From contig NZ_RWJX01000015.1 of the NCBI RefSeq assembly GCF_004123805.1, positions 1 through 64,000 on the forward strand: a DNA stretch of 64,000 nt, read 5' to 3'. The notes below the pieces were generated by a model that did no database searches, was not told where the DNA came from, and saw nothing but the letters and a program-made list of their open reading frames with translations. The stretch is from Cellulomonas endophytica (lineage in GTDB: Bacteria > Actinomycetota > Actinomycetes > Actinomycetales > Cellulomonadaceae). Of this stretch, positions 1 to 9,387 are shown piece after piece. A program made the position numbers and the translations under genes. Every line of letters begins with the position of its first letter. Within the stretch, counting starts at the first letter, position 1.

Positions 1-327
<327 letters not shown>

Positions 328-2136
328 TCAGCCCAGCTCGAGGACCGGCCAGTCGGCCAGGTCCGCGCGCATCTGGCGGTCGTGCGTGGCCACCACGACG
401 GCCGCGGAGGTACTCCGCAGGGCGGCGGTGAGCTCGTCGACGAGGTGCACCGACAGGTGGTTGGTCGGCTCGTCGAGCACCAGCACGTGCGGGGCGGCGA
501 GCAGGGCGCACGCCAGGTCGAAGCGCCGCCGCTGGCCGATGGACAGCTCGCCCAGCGGCCGGTCGAGGTCCTCCTCGGTCAGCAGCCCCAGCGCCGCGAC
601 CGGCACGAGCTCGTCGGGGTCGAGCAGGCCGGCGCGCAGCAGGTCGAGGGCGTGCCGGCCGTAGGCGTCGAACCCCGAGACGGCGGCCTCGTCGGGTGCC
701 AGGGGTGCCACGCCCTCGACGACCGGGCCGGTGGGCACGTCGTCGTCGGGCACCGCCGCGAACGGCCGCCCGGCCGGACCGTCGCCGGCCCCGGCCCCCG
801 CGGCCTGCGCGCGCCGCGCCGCCGCCTCGCGCTCCTGGCCGAGGACGCCGAGCCGCACCCCCGGCGCCGCCGAGCGCACCCCGCGGTCGAGGGGCAGGGC
901 GCCCGTGAGCGCCGCCAGCAGGGTCGACTTGCCGGAGCCGTTCGGCCCGACCACGAGCAGGCGCCCGCACGGCGGCACCGCGACGCGGTGACCCGGCAGG
1001 TCGAGTCGCACGTGCCCGCCGGGCGCGACGACGCGCGGCGCACGCAGCTCGAGCAGGGTGGAGGGCTCCGGCACCCCGTCGACCGCTCTCGGCAGCGCCG
1101 GCAGGTCCGGGAACGCGAGCGTCAGCGGCGGCACCGGAACCTCGACGGCCTCCGCCTCCAGCCGCTGCACGAGCCGGTCGGCCGCCTTCACGTGGATCCG
1201 CGCGCGGGTCCCCCGGCGGTGCTTGTCCGACCCCTTCGGCGGACGCCACTCGTCGGACAGCCCCTCGTAGGACCGGTCGAGCCGCTCCGCGAGCGCCGCC
1301 GCGCGCTTCCTCTCGGCCCGGTACCGGGCGGACCAGCGCCGCAGCATGGCGTCCCGCGCGAACCGGTAGTCCACGTAGCGCGTCGCCCCGTAGAGCGCGG
1401 GCCGCCCGTCCATCGAGGGGTCGAGGTCGAGGATCGCCGTCATGACGTCGTCGAGGAGCCGGCGGTCGTGCGTGACGATGACGAGCCCGCCGGGCCACGC
1501 GCGCAGCCGGTCGGTGAGGTACCCGATGCCGGCCGCGTCGAGGTGGTTCGTCGGCTCGTCGAGCAGGAGCAGGTCGGCACGCTCGGCGATGCGGCACGCC
1601 AGCCGCACGCGGTAGCGCTCGCCGACCGACAGCTCGTCCAGACGCCGCGCGGTGTCCCGCGGGGCGCCGAAGCGGGTGAGCGCCTCGTCGACGCGCCGGT
1701 CGACGTCCCACGCCTCCAGCCGCTCGACGGCCGCCAGCGCCGCGCCGAGGGCGGCCAGGTCCCCTGTCTCGTGGTCGAACCCCTGCACCGCGGCGTCGAG
1801 CGCGGCCTGCGCCTCCCGGACGCGCGCATGGGTCGCCGCGACGAGGGAGCCCACCGTGTCCCCCGGCACCACGTCGAGGGCCTGCTCGACGACGGCGAGG
1901 CTGCCCGTCCGCCGCACCGCCCCGGCCTGGGGCACGAGGTCCCCCGCCAGCACCCGGAGCAGCGTCGTCTTGCCGGCCCCGTTCTCCCCGACGAGGCCCA
2001 CCCGGTCGCCCGCGGACACCACGAGGTCCAGCCCCGTCACCACGGGCCGCCCCGGCCAGGCCCAGCTGACGCCGTCCGCGACGAGCTGCACCGTGCCGGC
2101 GGGCGCCCGCGTCCCGGTGACGGCGGGCCCGGTCAT
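328..2136 (-). CDS. ABC-F family ATPase (duplicated ATP-binding domains)
   Basis: Soluble 602-residue protein with two ABC ATPase domains and no membrane segments, the architecture of ABC-F proteins, which act on ribosomes as translation factors or antibiotic-protection proteins. Domain 1 shows Walker A GENGAGKTTLL near residues 50-60, signature LSVGE and Walker B LLLLDEPTNHLD. Domain 2 shows GPNGSGKSTLL, signature LSIGQ and LVLDEPTNHLS. ATG at 2136 is chosen because it lies 17 nt after the rdgB stop; extending further would run into rdgB. It is the last gene of the leftward clpS-to-rdgB group. Whether it protects against an antibiotic, and which one, cannot be told from sequence. Confidence 0.9.
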   Translation of the reverse strand: MTGPAVTGTRAPAGTVQLVADGVSWAWPGRPVVTGLDLVVSAGDRVGLVGENGAGKTTLLRVLAGDLVPQAGAVRRTGSLAVVEQALDVVPGDTVGSLVAATHARVREAQAALDAAVQGFDHETGDLAALGAALAAVERLEAWDVDRRVDEALTRFGAPRDTARRLDELSVGERYRVRLACRIAERADLLLLDEPTNHLDAAGIGYLTDRLRAWPGGLVIVTHDRRLLDDVMTAILDLDPSMDGRPALYGATRYVDYRFARDAMLRRWSARYRAERKRAAALAERLDRSYEGLSDEWRPPKGSDKHRRGTRARIHVKAADRLVQRLEAEAVEVPVPPLTLAFPDLPALPRAVDGVPEPSTLLELRAPRVVAPGGHVRLDLPGHRVAVPPCGRLLVVGPNGSGKSTLLAALTGALPLDRGVRSAAPGVRLGVLGQEREAAARRAQAAGAGAGDGPAGRPFAAVPDDDVPTGPVVEGVAPLAPDEAAVSGFDAYGRHALDLLRAGLLDPDELVPVAALGLLTEEDLDRPLGELSIGQRRRFDLACALLAAPHVLVLDEPTNHLSVHLVDELTAALRSTSAAVVVATHDRQMRADLADWPVLELG

Positions 2137-2153
2137 CGCGGCCCCCGCACGGC

Positions 2154-2831
2154 TCAGGCCCCCTCCGCCGCCGGGCCGGCCAGCACCCGGGCGACGACGG
2201 GCGCCAGCGCGCGGAACGCCGCGCCCCGGTGGCTGATCGCGTTCTTCTCGTCGGGCGTCAGCTCCGCGCAGGTCCTGGACCCGCCGAGGGGCACGAGGAG
2301 CGGGTCGTAGCCGAAGCCGTAGGACCCGCGCGGCACCTCGGCGAGCGTCCCCTCGAGGGCGCCCGTCGCGACGTGCTCGAGCCCCGCCGCCGCCTCCGCC
2401 GCGACCCCGGGGGCACCGGGCGGGACGACGAGCGCCGCCGCGCACACGAAGCGCGCCGCGCGGTGCTCGGGCCGCACGTCGGCGAGCTGTGCGAGGAGCA
2501 GGGCGAGGTTGGCGGCGTCGTCGCCGTGCCGTCCGGCCCAGCGCGCCGAGAAGATGCCCGGCGACCCGCCGAGCACGTCCACGGCGAGGCCGGAGTCGTC
2601 GGCGACGGCCGGCAGGCCCGTGGCGGCCGCGAGCGCGCGCGCCTTGATGAGCGCGTTCTGCTCGAAGGTCACCCCGTCCTCGACGGGCTCGGGCGCCCCG
2701 ACGTCCGCCGCGCCGACGACGGCCCCGTCGGGGAGGTCGGGCAGCGCGGCGCCGAGGATCGCCCGCAGCTCGGCGACCTTGTGCGCGTTGTGCGTGGCGA
2801 GCACCAGGCGCGCGCCGGCGGGGACGGTCAC
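2154..2831 (-). CDS. rdgB: RdgB/HAM1 non-canonical purine NTP pyrophosphatase
   Basis: Cytosolic house-cleaning enzyme that hydrolyses dITP, XTP and ITP to monophosphates, keeping deaminated purines out of DNA and RNA. The 225-residue protein starts with the family motif [18 protein letters not shown], and contains [22 protein letters not shown] and the C-terminal [10 protein letters not shown]. The GTG start at 2831 overlaps the rph stop as GTGA, so the two genes are probably translationally coupled, a common arrangement. Length is normal for the family; the C-terminus is slightly extended. Confidence 0.95.
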   Translation of the reverse strand: MTVPAGARLVLATHNAHKVAELRAILGAALPDLPDGAVVGAADVGAPEPVEDGVTFEQNALIKARALAAATGLPAVADDSGLAVDVLGGSPGIFSARWAGRHGDDAANLALLLAQLADVRPEHRAARFVCAAALVVPPGAPGVAAEAAAGLEHVATGALEGTLAEVPRGSYGFGYDPLLVPLGGSRTCAELTPDEKNAISHRGAAFRALAPVVARVLAGPAAEGA

Positions 2832-3688
2832 CGGTCCCCCGGGGCGGGCGCGGCGGCGGAGGCGCCCCCAGCCGGCGCCCCGGGACCCGTCGGCACCGTC
2901 GGCACGGCGGCCTTCGTCGCCGTCCCCGGCCCGGCCTCGCCGGCCAGCGCGGCCGTCTGCAGCCGGGTGAGCTCCGCGGTCCCGACGAGCGCCAGGTCGA
3001 GCAGGGCGTCGAGCTCGGCGCGGTCGAACGGCGCGTGCTCGGCCGTGCCCTGCACCTCGACGAACGTCCCCGACCCGGTCACGACGACGTTCATGTCCGT
3101 CTCGGCCCGCACGTCCTCGACGTAGGGCAGGTCGAGCACCGGGACGCCGTCGACGATCCCGACGCTCACGGCCGCCACGCTGTCGCGCAGCACCGCGCGG
3201 CCCGGCTTGATGAGCCGCTTCTGCGTCGCCCACGCCACCGCGTCGGCCAGCGCCACGTAGGCGCCCGTGATGGCCGCGGTGCGGGTGCCGCCGTCGGCCT
3301 GCAGCACGTCGCAGTCGAGCACGAGCGTGTTCTCCCCGAGCGCGGCCACGTCGACGACCGCCCGCAGCGACCGGCCGACGAGGCGCGAGATCTCGTGCGT
3401 GCGGCCCCCGACCTTGCCCCGCACGGACTCGCGGTCGGAGCGGCTGCTCGTCGCCCGCGGGAGCATCGCGTACTCGGCCGTGACCCAGCCCTCGCCCGAG
3501 CCCTTGCGCCAGCGCGGCACGCCCTCCGTGAACGAGGCCACGCACAGGACCCGGGTGTCGCCGAACTCGACGAGCACGTTGCCCTCGCCGGCGGACAGGA
3601 AGCGGCGGGTGATCGTCACGGGGCGCAGCTCGTCGGCCCGGCGGCCGTCGGCGCGCGCGACCGTCGTCGCGGAGGGGGGGAGGGTCAT
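2828..3688 (-). CDS. rph: Ribonuclease PH
   Basis: Phosphorolytic 3'-5' exoribonuclease that trims tRNA 3' ends. The 286-residue protein has the core motifs [30 protein letters not shown] (phosphate-binding arginine region) and [20 protein letters not shown]. It is about 40 residues longer than the usual 240-250 because of an Ala/Pro/Gly-rich C-terminal tail after the RNase PH fold, probably disordered. ATG at 3688 has no Shine-Dalgarno but a TAGGCT hexamer 6 nt upstream, so the message may be leaderless. It overlaps rdgB by four bases. Confidence 0.95.
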   Translation of the reverse strand: MTLPPSATTVARADGRRADELRPVTITRRFLSAGEGNVLVEFGDTRVLCVASFTEGVPRWRKGSGEGWVTAEYAMLPRATSSRSDRESVRGKVGGRTHEISRLVGRSLRAVVDVAALGENTLVLDCDVLQADGGTRTAAITGAYVALADAVAWATQKRLIKPGRAVLRDSVAAVSVGIVDGVPVLDLPYVEDVRAETDMNVVVTGSGTFVEVQGTAEHAPFDRAELDALLDLALVGTAELTRLQTAALAGEAGPGTATKAAVPTVPTGPGAPAGGASAAAPAPGDR

Positions 3689-3694
3689 GCGTCG

Positions 3695-3700
3695 AGCCTA
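3695..3700 (-). promoter_or_regulatory. Putative -10 element (TAGGCT) of rph, leaderless
   Basis: On the minus strand TAGGCT lies 6 nt before the rph ATG, with no ribosome-binding site between. The position would put transcription start at or next to the start codon. No clear -35 is visible. Confidence 0.4.
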
Positions 3701-3760
3701 ACGGCGAGCGCGCGGCCGCCCTCCCGGCGACGACGCCGCCCGGCCCCGGGACCCGTCCGC

Positions 3761-4549
3761 TCAGAGGACGTGCAGCGCCCCCGGCTCGGCCAGCACGACG
3801 TCCCCGTCGTACACCTCGCGCGCCTCACGGACGGCGACCCCGGGGTCGTTCCAGGCCGGCACGTGGGTGAGCACGAGCCGGGGCACCCCGCCCCGCGCCG
3901 CCGCCGCGCCCGCCCGCCGGCCCGTGAGGTGGACGCCGCGCACCGCGTCGTCGCGCCCCTCCACGTAGGCGGCCTCCGCGAGCAGCAGGTCCGCGCCGAG
4001 CGCGAGCGTGTCGAGGCCCTCGCACTCGTCGGTGTCGCCCGTGTAGGAGAGCGTGACCGGGCGGGCCGGGTCGCCCTCGGCCGGCCCCGTGACGCGCAGG
4101 CCGAACGCCGGCACCGGGTGGAGCACGGGCACCGCGACGACCGTGAACGGCCCGATCGTCACCGGCACCCCCGCCTCCCACGGCTGGAGGACGAGCTGGC
4201 CGGTCGCGTCGACGCCCGGGTCCTTGTCGGCGAGCAGCGCGAGCCACTCCCCCGCGTCGGCCGGCGCGTGCAGCGGCAGGGGCGGCAGGGGGCCGTCGGG
4301 CCGGTAGCGGCGCAGCACGTTGAGCACGAGCAGGTCCGCCGCGTGGTCCGCGTGCAGGTGGCTGATGGCGACCGCGTCGAGGGTCGTCGGGTCCCCCCAC
4401 CGCTGGAGGGGACCGAGCGCCCCGTTGCCGAGGTCGAGCACCACGGACCACGTCCGCCCGTCGGCGTCCTCCGCCTGGACGAGGTAGCTCGACGCGGCGG
4501 ACTCCGCGCTCGGGTAGGACCCGGCGCAGCCGAGCACGCGCAGCCTCAT
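3761..4549 (-). CDS. MBL-fold metallo-hydrolase (RNase Z/phosphodiesterase-like)
   Basis: The 262-residue protein has the metallo-beta-lactamase metal motif [10 protein letters not shown] near residue 75, a later GDTDECEGL segment and a C-terminal LVLTHVPAW, matching the RNase Z-like branch of MBL hydrolases. The substrate is unknown; in actinobacteria this gene regularly lies between murI and rph, a context that does not reveal its function. ATG at 4549 overlaps the murI stop as ATGA, indicating translational coupling. The 72-bp gap to rph and the separate rph -10 element suggest rph can also be transcribed independently. Confidence 0.85.
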   Translation of the reverse strand: MRLRVLGCAGSYPSAESAASSYLVQAEDADGRTWSVVLDLGNGALGPLQRWGDPTTLDAVAISHLHADHAADLLVLNVLRRYRPDGPLPPLPLHAPADAGEWLALLADKDPGVDATGQLVLQPWEAGVPVTIGPFTVVAVPVLHPVPAFGLRVTGPAEGDPARPVTLSYTGDTDECEGLDTLALGADLLLAEAAYVEGRDDAVRGVHLTGRRAGAAAARGGVPRLVLTHVPAWNDPGVAVREAREVYDGDVVLAEPGALHVL

Positions 4550-5361
4550 CGCAGCGCCTCCTTCGGCTCGACGAGCTCCACCTCGGGGCCGAGGAACCGG
4601 CGCGCGAGCACCTGGAAGGACAGGGGGTCGCCCGTGGCGAGGAAGCGGTGGCGCGGCGGGCCGGCCATCGGGTCGCGCTCGAGGTCGTGGGCGACGAGCT
4701 GCCGGTACACGTCCTTGGCCGTCTCCTCCGCGCTGGACACGAGCGTGACGCCCTCGCCCATGACGTAGGAGATCGCGCCCGTGAGCAGCGGGTAGTGCGT
4801 GCAGCCGAGGACGAGGGTGTCGACGCCCGCGTCGCGGACCGGGTCGAGGTACTCGTGCGCCACGGACAGCACCTGGGGCCCCGAGGTCACCCCGGCCTCG
4901 ACGAGGTCGACGAACTGCGGGCACGCCTGCGTCGTGAGGGTGACGCCCGGGGCGGCCGCCAGGGCGTCGTCGTAGGCGCGCGAGTCGACGGTGGACCGCG
5001 TGGCGATGACGCCCACGCGACCCGAGCGGGTGGCGGACGCCGCCCGCCGCGCCGCCGGCAGGATGACCTCGACGACGGGGATGCCGCGGCGCAGCGTGTA
5101 GCGCTCCCGGGCGTCCCGCAGCATCGCGGCCGAGGCGGTGTTGCAGGCGATGACCAGCATCTTCACGCCGGCGTCGACGAGGTCGTCGAGCGCCTCGAGG
5201 GCGAACGCCCGCACCGCCGCCAGCGGCTTCGTGCCGTAGGGGGTGTTGCGGGTGTCCCCGAGGTACAGGGTGGACTCGTGGGGCAGCTGGTCGAGGATCG
5301 CCCGCGCGACGGTGAGCCCCCCGACGCCGGAGTCGAAGATCCCGATCGGGGCGTCGTTCAC
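4546..5361 (-). CDS. murI: Glutamate racemase
   Basis: Cytosolic enzyme converting L- to D-glutamate for peptidoglycan. The 271-residue protein has [13 protein letters not shown] at the N-terminus, the two catalytic-cysteine motifs VIACNTASA and [11 protein letters not shown], and the YGTKP loop. The GTG start at 5361 gives the usual family N-terminus. It sits 7 nt after a TAGGGT hexamer, so it may have its own leaderless promoter although it lies in a leftward gene group. The stop overlaps the start of the MBL hydrolase. Confidence 0.95.
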   Translation of the reverse strand: MNDAPIGIFDSGVGGLTVARAILDQLPHESTLYLGDTRNTPYGTKPLAAVRAFALEALDDLVDAGVKMLVIACNTASAAMLRDARERYTLRRGIPVVEVILPAARRAASATRSGRVGVIATRSTVDSRAYDDALAAAPGVTLTTQACPQFVDLVEAGVTSGPQVLSVAHEYLDPVRDAGVDTLVLGCTHYPLLTGAISYVMGEGVTLVSSAEETAKDVYRQLVAHDLERDPMAGPPRHRFLATGDPLSFQVLARRFLGPEVELVEPKEALR

Positions 5362-5368
5362 GGCGCCG

Positions 5369-5374
5369 ACCCTA
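5369..5374 (-). promoter_or_regulatory. Putative -10 element (TAGGGT) of murI
   Basis: Minus-strand TAGGGT is followed by 7 nt and then the GTG of murI, without a Shine-Dalgarno. It lies in the short gap after the DUF2017 stop, so murI could be initiated internally as a leaderless message. Confidence 0.4.
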
Positions 5375-5381
5375 ACCAGGG

Positions 5382-6092
5382 CTAGCGACGCCGCTCGCGC
5401 GCCAGGAGCGTGACGAGCGTCTCCTGGAGGTAGGTCAGCGCGCCGTACACCGCGGCGAGGGAGCGGCGCGCCTCGGCCGCCGCGTCGCCGCCCGTGCCCG
5501 CGGTCCCCGCCCGCCGGCGCCGCGGCCGCGCGGCCGCCTCCGCGTCGAGGTCGGCGTAGAGCGCGTCGACCTGCGCGTCCGTCGTCAGGCCGAGCCGGTC
5601 GGCGAGCACGAGCCGCACGTCCGTCAGCGTCGCGGCCACCGCGGGCGCCTCGTCGGGAGTCACGACGAGGGCCTCCGCGGGCCACCCGGGACGTCCGCCG
5701 AGCAGCGCCCGGCGCAGCGCGAGCAGGCGCGTGATCTTCGTCGCACGCAGGTCCGCCTCCGTCAGGCGACGGAACTCCGCGGCCACCTCCGGGTCCTCCC
5801 GAGAGGCGTCGGGCAGCAGGCGGCGCACCGCGGGGTCCTCCGGGACGGGCAGGGCCTCCACGCTCCAGCCGAGCGGCCCCGCGGCGCTCGAGGCCAGCCC
5901 CGCCGGACCCGCGCCGTCCCCCGCCGCGCCCCCGGCCCCGGGCTCCCCCGCCGGGTCGAGCGGGTCCCCGTCGGGGCCCGCGGGCGCGCCGAGGAGCAGC
6001 GCCACGTCGGCCAGCACCCCCGCGACGACCTGCCGCTCGACGGGCTCGAGCTCCGCGACGAACGCGCCGCGCACCTTCCGGAAGTCGCGCAC
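5382..6092 (-). CDS. DUF2017 protein
   Basis: The 236-residue soluble protein belongs to DUF2017, a family of unknown function that in actinobacteria almost always follows clpS. The N-terminus [20 protein letters not shown] and the C-terminal [15 protein letters not shown] are the conserved parts. The middle (about residues 40-70) is a Gly/Ala/Pro-rich insertion, probably a flexible loop. The GTG start is 3 nt after the clpS stop, so co-translation is likely. The context suggests a link with ClpS/Clp proteolysis, but nothing in the sequence shows a mechanism. Confidence 0.85.
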   Translation of the reverse strand: MRDFRKVRGAFVAELEPVERQVVAGVLADVALLLGAPAGPDGDPLDPAGEPGAGGAAGDGAGPAGLASSAAGPLGWSVEALPVPEDPAVRRLLPDASREDPEVAAEFRRLTEADLRATKITRLLALRRALLGGRPGWPAEALVVTPDEAPAVAATLTDVRLVLADRLGLTTDAQVDALYADLDAEAAARPRRRRAGTAGTGGDAAAEARRSLAAVYGALTYLQETLVTLLARERRR

Positions 6093-6095
6093 GCC

Positions 6096-6389
6096 CTACT
6101 CGCCGCCGCGCTGCATCGTCGCCCAGAGCCCGAACCCGTGCATCGCCTGCACGTCGACCTCCATCGCCTCGCGGGTGCCGGTGGACACGGCCGCCCGGCC
6201 CTCCTCGTGCACCTGCCGCATGAGGCGCTCGGCCTTCCCGCGCGGGTAGCCGAAGTAGCTCTCGAAGACGTAGGTCACGTAGCTCATGAGGTTCACCGGG
6301 TCGTTCCACACGAGGGTCACCCAGGCGTCGGCGGTGCCGAGGCCGCTCTCGGGGGCGACGACCTCGGCGGGCGCGGTCGCGGCGGGCAC
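6096..6389 (-). CDS. clpS: ClpS adaptor of the Clp protease
   Basis: ClpS binds the N-domain of a Clp ATPase (ClpC/ClpA) and delivers N-degron substrates. The 97-residue protein shows the family core [19 protein letters not shown], the [19 protein letters not shown] helix and the C-terminal GLWATMQR. The Asn-Asp pair of the N-degron pocket is present in VWNDPVN. It is the first gene of the leftward group; the GTG start at 6389 has a TAGAGT hexamer 6 nt upstream and no Shine-Dalgarno. Confidence 0.95.
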   Translation of the reverse strand: MPAATAPAEVVAPESGLGTADAWVTLVWNDPVNLMSYVTYVFESYFGYPRGKAERLMRQVHEEGRAAVSTGTREAMEVDVQAMHGFGLWATMQRGGE

Positions 6390-6395
6390 GGGGCC

Positions 6396-6401
6396 ACTCT
6401 A
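6396..6401 (-). promoter_or_regulatory. Putative -10 element (TAGAGT) of clpS
   Basis: Minus-strand TAGAGT lies 6 nt upstream of the clpS GTG in the 62-bp gap shared with divergent pncB. Position and absence of a ribosome-binding site suggest a leaderless transcript. Confidence 0.4.
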
Positions 6402-6437
6402 GGCGGGCCGCCGAGGGCGGCGCGGCGCGGGTGTGGG

Positions 6438-6443
6438 TAGGTT
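6438..6443 (+). promoter_or_regulatory. Putative -10 element (TAGGTT) of pncB
   Basis: TAGGTT lies 8 nt upstream of the pncB ATG and no Shine-Dalgarno is present, so the start codon is at or near the predicted transcription start. It is back-to-back with the clpS element. Confidence 0.45.
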
Positions 6444-6451
6444 CACGGGCC

Positions 6452-7777
6452 ATGACGGGGTCGACCGCGCTGCTCACGGACCGCTACGAGCTGACGATGC
6501 TCCAGGCCGCCCTGGCCGACGGCACCGCCGACCGGCGCTGCGTCTTCGAGGTGTTCAGCCGCCGCCTCCCCGCCGGGCGGCGGTACGGCGTCGTCGCCGG
6601 GACGGGCCGCGTGCTCGATGGGCTGGCCGACTTCCGGTTCGGCCCCGGGGAGCTCGCCTGGCTCGACGAGCAGCACGTCGTCGACGACCGCACCCTCGCC
6701 TGGCTCGAGTCCTACCGCTTCACGGGCCAGGTGCACGGCTACGCCGAGGGCGAGGTGTTCCTGCCGGCCTCCCCCGTGCTCGTCGTCGAGGGCACCTTCG
6801 CCGAGGCCGTCGTCCTCGAGACGTTCGTGCTCTCCGTCCTCAACTACGACTCCGCGGTGGCGAGCGCCGCCTCCCGCATGACGACCGCCGCCGGGGACCG
6901 CCCCTGCCTGGAGATGGGCGCCCGCCGCGCGAACGAGGACGCCGCGGTCGCCGCGTCGCGGGCCGCCGTCGTCGGCGGGTTCGCCGCGACCTCCCTGCTC
7001 GAGGCCGGCCGGCGGTACGGGCTGCCCACGATCGGCACCGCGGCGCACGCCTTCACGCTCCTGCACGACGACGAGCCCACCGCCTTCGCCTCCCAGGTCG
7101 CCTCCCAGGGGCCGGGCACGACGCTGCTCGTCGACACCTACGACGTGCACCGCGGCGTCGAGCGCGCCCTCGCGGCCGCCGGCACCGGGCTCGGCGCCGT
7201 CCGGCTCGACTCCGGCGACCTCGGGGTCCTCGCGCACGAGGTGCGCGCGCAGCTCGACGCCGCCGGCGCGACGGGCACGAGGATCGTCGTGACGTCCGAC
7301 CTCGACGAGTTCGCCATCGCCGCCCTCGCCTCGGCCCCCGTGGACACCTACGGCGTCGGCACGTCGCTCGTCACCGGGTCCGGGCACCCCACCTGCGGCA
7401 TGGTCTACAAGCTCGTCGCCCGCGAGGACGCGTCCGGGGCGCTGCGCCCGGTCGCGAAGGCGTCGACGTCGAAGACGAGCCAGGGCGGGCGCAAGACCGC
7501 CGCCCGCCGCCTCGGGCCGGACGGGTGCGCCGTCGAGGAGGTCGTCGTCACCGGTCCCGACGAGGCCGTCCGCTCCTGGCGGCCCGCCGACGACAGCCTC
7601 CGTCCCCTGCTCGTCCCGCTCGTCGAGGACGGCACCGTGCTGCCGGGCCTCACCGGGGCCGAGGGCGTGCGGCGCGCGGCCGACCGCCACACCCGCTCGC
7701 GCGCGGAGCTGCCACGCTCGTCGCGCCGCCTGTCCGCCGACGAGCCCGGCGTGCCCACGGTGCTGCTCGAGCTCTAG
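6452..7777 (+). CDS. pncB: Nicotinate phosphoribosyltransferase
   Basis: NAD salvage enzyme making nicotinate mononucleotide from nicotinate and PRPP, with ATP hydrolysis. The 441-residue protein starts [15 protein letters not shown], the family signature, and contains the catalytic-histidine segment IGTAAHAF, the PRPP-contacting [12 protein letters not shown] and [12 protein letters not shown] at 6452 is the first in-frame start beyond the putative -10. It is divergent from clpS, a common actinobacterial arrangement, and ends 9 bp before the convergent serine hydrolase gene. Confidence 0.95.
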   Translation: MTGSTALLTDRYELTMLQAALADGTADRRCVFEVFSRRLPAGRRYGVVAGTGRVLDGLADFRFGPGELAWLDEQHVVDDRTLAWLESYRFTGQVHGYAEGEVFLPASPVLVVEGTFAEAVVLETFVLSVLNYDSAVASAASRMTTAAGDRPCLEMGARRANEDAAVAASRAAVVGGFAATSLLEAGRRYGLPTIGTAAHAFTLLHDDEPTAFASQVASQGPGTTLLVDTYDVHRGVERALAAAGTGLGAVRLDSGDLGVLAHEVRAQLDAAGATGTRIVVTSDLDEFAIAALASAPVDTYGVGTSLVTGSGHPTCGMVYKLVAREDASGALRPVAKASTSKTSQGGRKTAARRLGPDGCAVEEVVVTGPDEAVRSWRPADDSLRPLLVPLVEDGTVLPGLTGAEGVRRAADRHTRSRAELPRSSRRLSADEPGVPTVLLEL

Positions 7778-7786
7778 GCTCGTCCG

Positions 7787-9313
7787 TCAGCCCGCCGTGA
7801 GCGGGCGCTGGTAGGACACGAGCGAGGGCTGCCCGCCCAGCGGACGCGTGCGCCAGGTGCTCGTCAGCTCGCCCGTCGAGCGCCGGCCGCGCACCGTCAG
7901 CCGGTGCGGCGTCTCGACGAGCGCCACCTCCACCTCGACGGTGTCGGCGTCGGGTGCCCCGACGGCGGCGGCGATCGCGGCGCGGCCGCCGACGGGCTCC
8001 GTCACCGCCCACCGGCCGACGCCGGCCTCCACGACGAGGGCCTCGCCGCCGAGGCTCACCTCGACCACCCACCGGTCGCCGGCACGACGCAGCTCCAGCC
8101 GCCCCAGCCCGACGGCGTCCGCCGCGCCGCCGACCCACGTCCCCTCCTGCAGCTCCGCGGCCGTGGCCGCGACCGGGAGGGCGAGGCCCCGCAGGCGCTC
8201 CGCGAGCGCCGCCGCGGCCGGAGTCGGACCGGCGGGGTCCTCGCTCCCGGCGTCGCCGTCGCCGAGCGCGGGCAGCAGGTGCGTCCACACCGCCTCGAGG
8301 ATCCCCTGCAGGTCCTCCGTGGCGGCGTTCGTGGCGACCACCGCGTCGAGCTCGGGCAGGACGAGGCAGAACTGGCCGAACGCGCCGTCGCCGCGGAAGC
8401 CGTGCCGCGAGCGCCAGACCTGGAAGCCGTACCCCTGCGCCCAGTCCCCCCGCCAGCCCTCCCCGGCACCCGCCACCTCGCCGGCGCCCTCCGGGTCCGG
8501 CACCGGCGCCGTCGCGACGTGCACCCGCGACATCTCCGCGACCCAGCCCTCGGGCAGCACCCGGCGGCCCTGCACCACGCCGTCCCCCAGCAGCGCCAGC
8601 CCCAGCCGCGCCGCCGACTCCGTCGTCAGGTGCAGCCCCGAGTAGCCCAGGTCCTGACCCTCCGGCCGCTGCTGCCACCCGCCGACCGTGATGCCCAGCG
8701 GCTCGAGGACCCGCGGCCGCAGGTACTCCGTGAGGGTGGTGCCGGAGGCCCGCTGGAGGATCGCCGCGAGAGCGTACGTGCACGGCTGGTTGTAGGCGAA
8801 GTGCGACCCGGGGTCGTGCTCGGGCGGCAGCAGCAGGAAGCCCCGCACGAGGTCCTCGGGCGAGAGCGCCCACGCCCGGTCGACGGTCTCCGTCTCGTGC
8901 CCGCTCGCCATCGCGGCGACGTCCCGCACCCGGATCGCCCGGCTGCGCGGGTCCGTGACCTCGTCGTCGAGCTCGGGGAAGCAGGAGAGCACGGTGGCGT
9001 CGAGGTCGACGAGGCCCTCCGCGACCGCGTGACCGAGCGCCGCGGACGTGAACGTCTTGCTGAGCGAGTAGAGCAGGTGGACGCGGTCCGGGCCGTAGGG
9101 CTCCCACCACCCCTCCGCCGCCACGGCACCGCGCCGGAGCACCATGAGCCCGTGCAGCTCGAGGCCGCGCGCGGCGACGTCGTCGAGGAAGGCGGACACC
9201 CCCGCCGGGTCCACCCCGACGGACTCCGGTGCCGCACGCGGCAGGGTCAGGGGCCCGGTCGCCGGACCGGTCGCAGGGCTCGTCCTCGAGGCGGCTGTCG
9301 TCACGGGCGCCAT
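7787..9313 (-). CDS. Serine hydrolase, class C beta-lactamase-like
   Basis: The 508-residue protein has a beta-lactamase/DD-peptidase-type domain in the first 350 residues with the nucleophile motif SLSK (Ser83, Lys86), a second motif near AYNQP, and RSRHGFRGDGAFGQ, followed by a beta-rich C-terminal part of about 130 residues. No signal peptide is evident, which argues for a cytosolic esterase or peptidase rather than a secreted beta-lactamase. ATG at 9313 follows a purine-poor leader. It stands alone, convergent with pncB. Resistance function is not supported by sequence alone. Confidence 0.8.
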   Translation of the reverse strand: MAPVTTAASRTSPATGPATGPLTLPRAAPESVGVDPAGVSAFLDDVAARGLELHGLMVLRRGAVAAEGWWEPYGPDRVHLLYSLSKTFTSAALGHAVAEGLVDLDATVLSCFPELDDEVTDPRSRAIRVRDVAAMASGHETETVDRAWALSPEDLVRGFLLLPPEHDPGSHFAYNQPCTYALAAILQRASGTTLTEYLRPRVLEPLGITVGGWQQRPEGQDLGYSGLHLTTESAARLGLALLGDGVVQGRRVLPEGWVAEMSRVHVATAPVPDPEGAGEVAGAGEGWRGDWAQGYGFQVWRSRHGFRGDGAFGQFCLVLPELDAVVATNAATEDLQGILEAVWTHLLPALGDGDAGSEDPAGPTPAAAALAERLRGLALPVAATAAELQEGTWVGGAADAVGLGRLELRRAGDRWVVEVSLGGEALVVEAGVGRWAVTEPVGGRAAIAAAVGAPDADTVEVEVALVETPHRLTVRGRRSTGELTSTWRTRPLGGQPSLVSYQRPLTAG

Positions 9314-9387
9314 CCGACCAGAGGGCACCGACACGGACAACCGGCCGGGACGGGCGCCTCCCCGACCGGGCGGTCGGGCCGGTGGGG

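Noticed and set aside
328-2136. ABC-F as an antibiotic-resistance gene on a mobile element
   Set aside because: No transposase, attachment site or base-composition shift; it is tail-linked to the rdgB group and ABC-F proteins are common chromosomal genes.
7787-9313. Secreted beta-lactamase conferring resistance
   Set aside because: No signal peptide and a long extra C-terminal domain; SxxK alone fits many esterases and peptidases.
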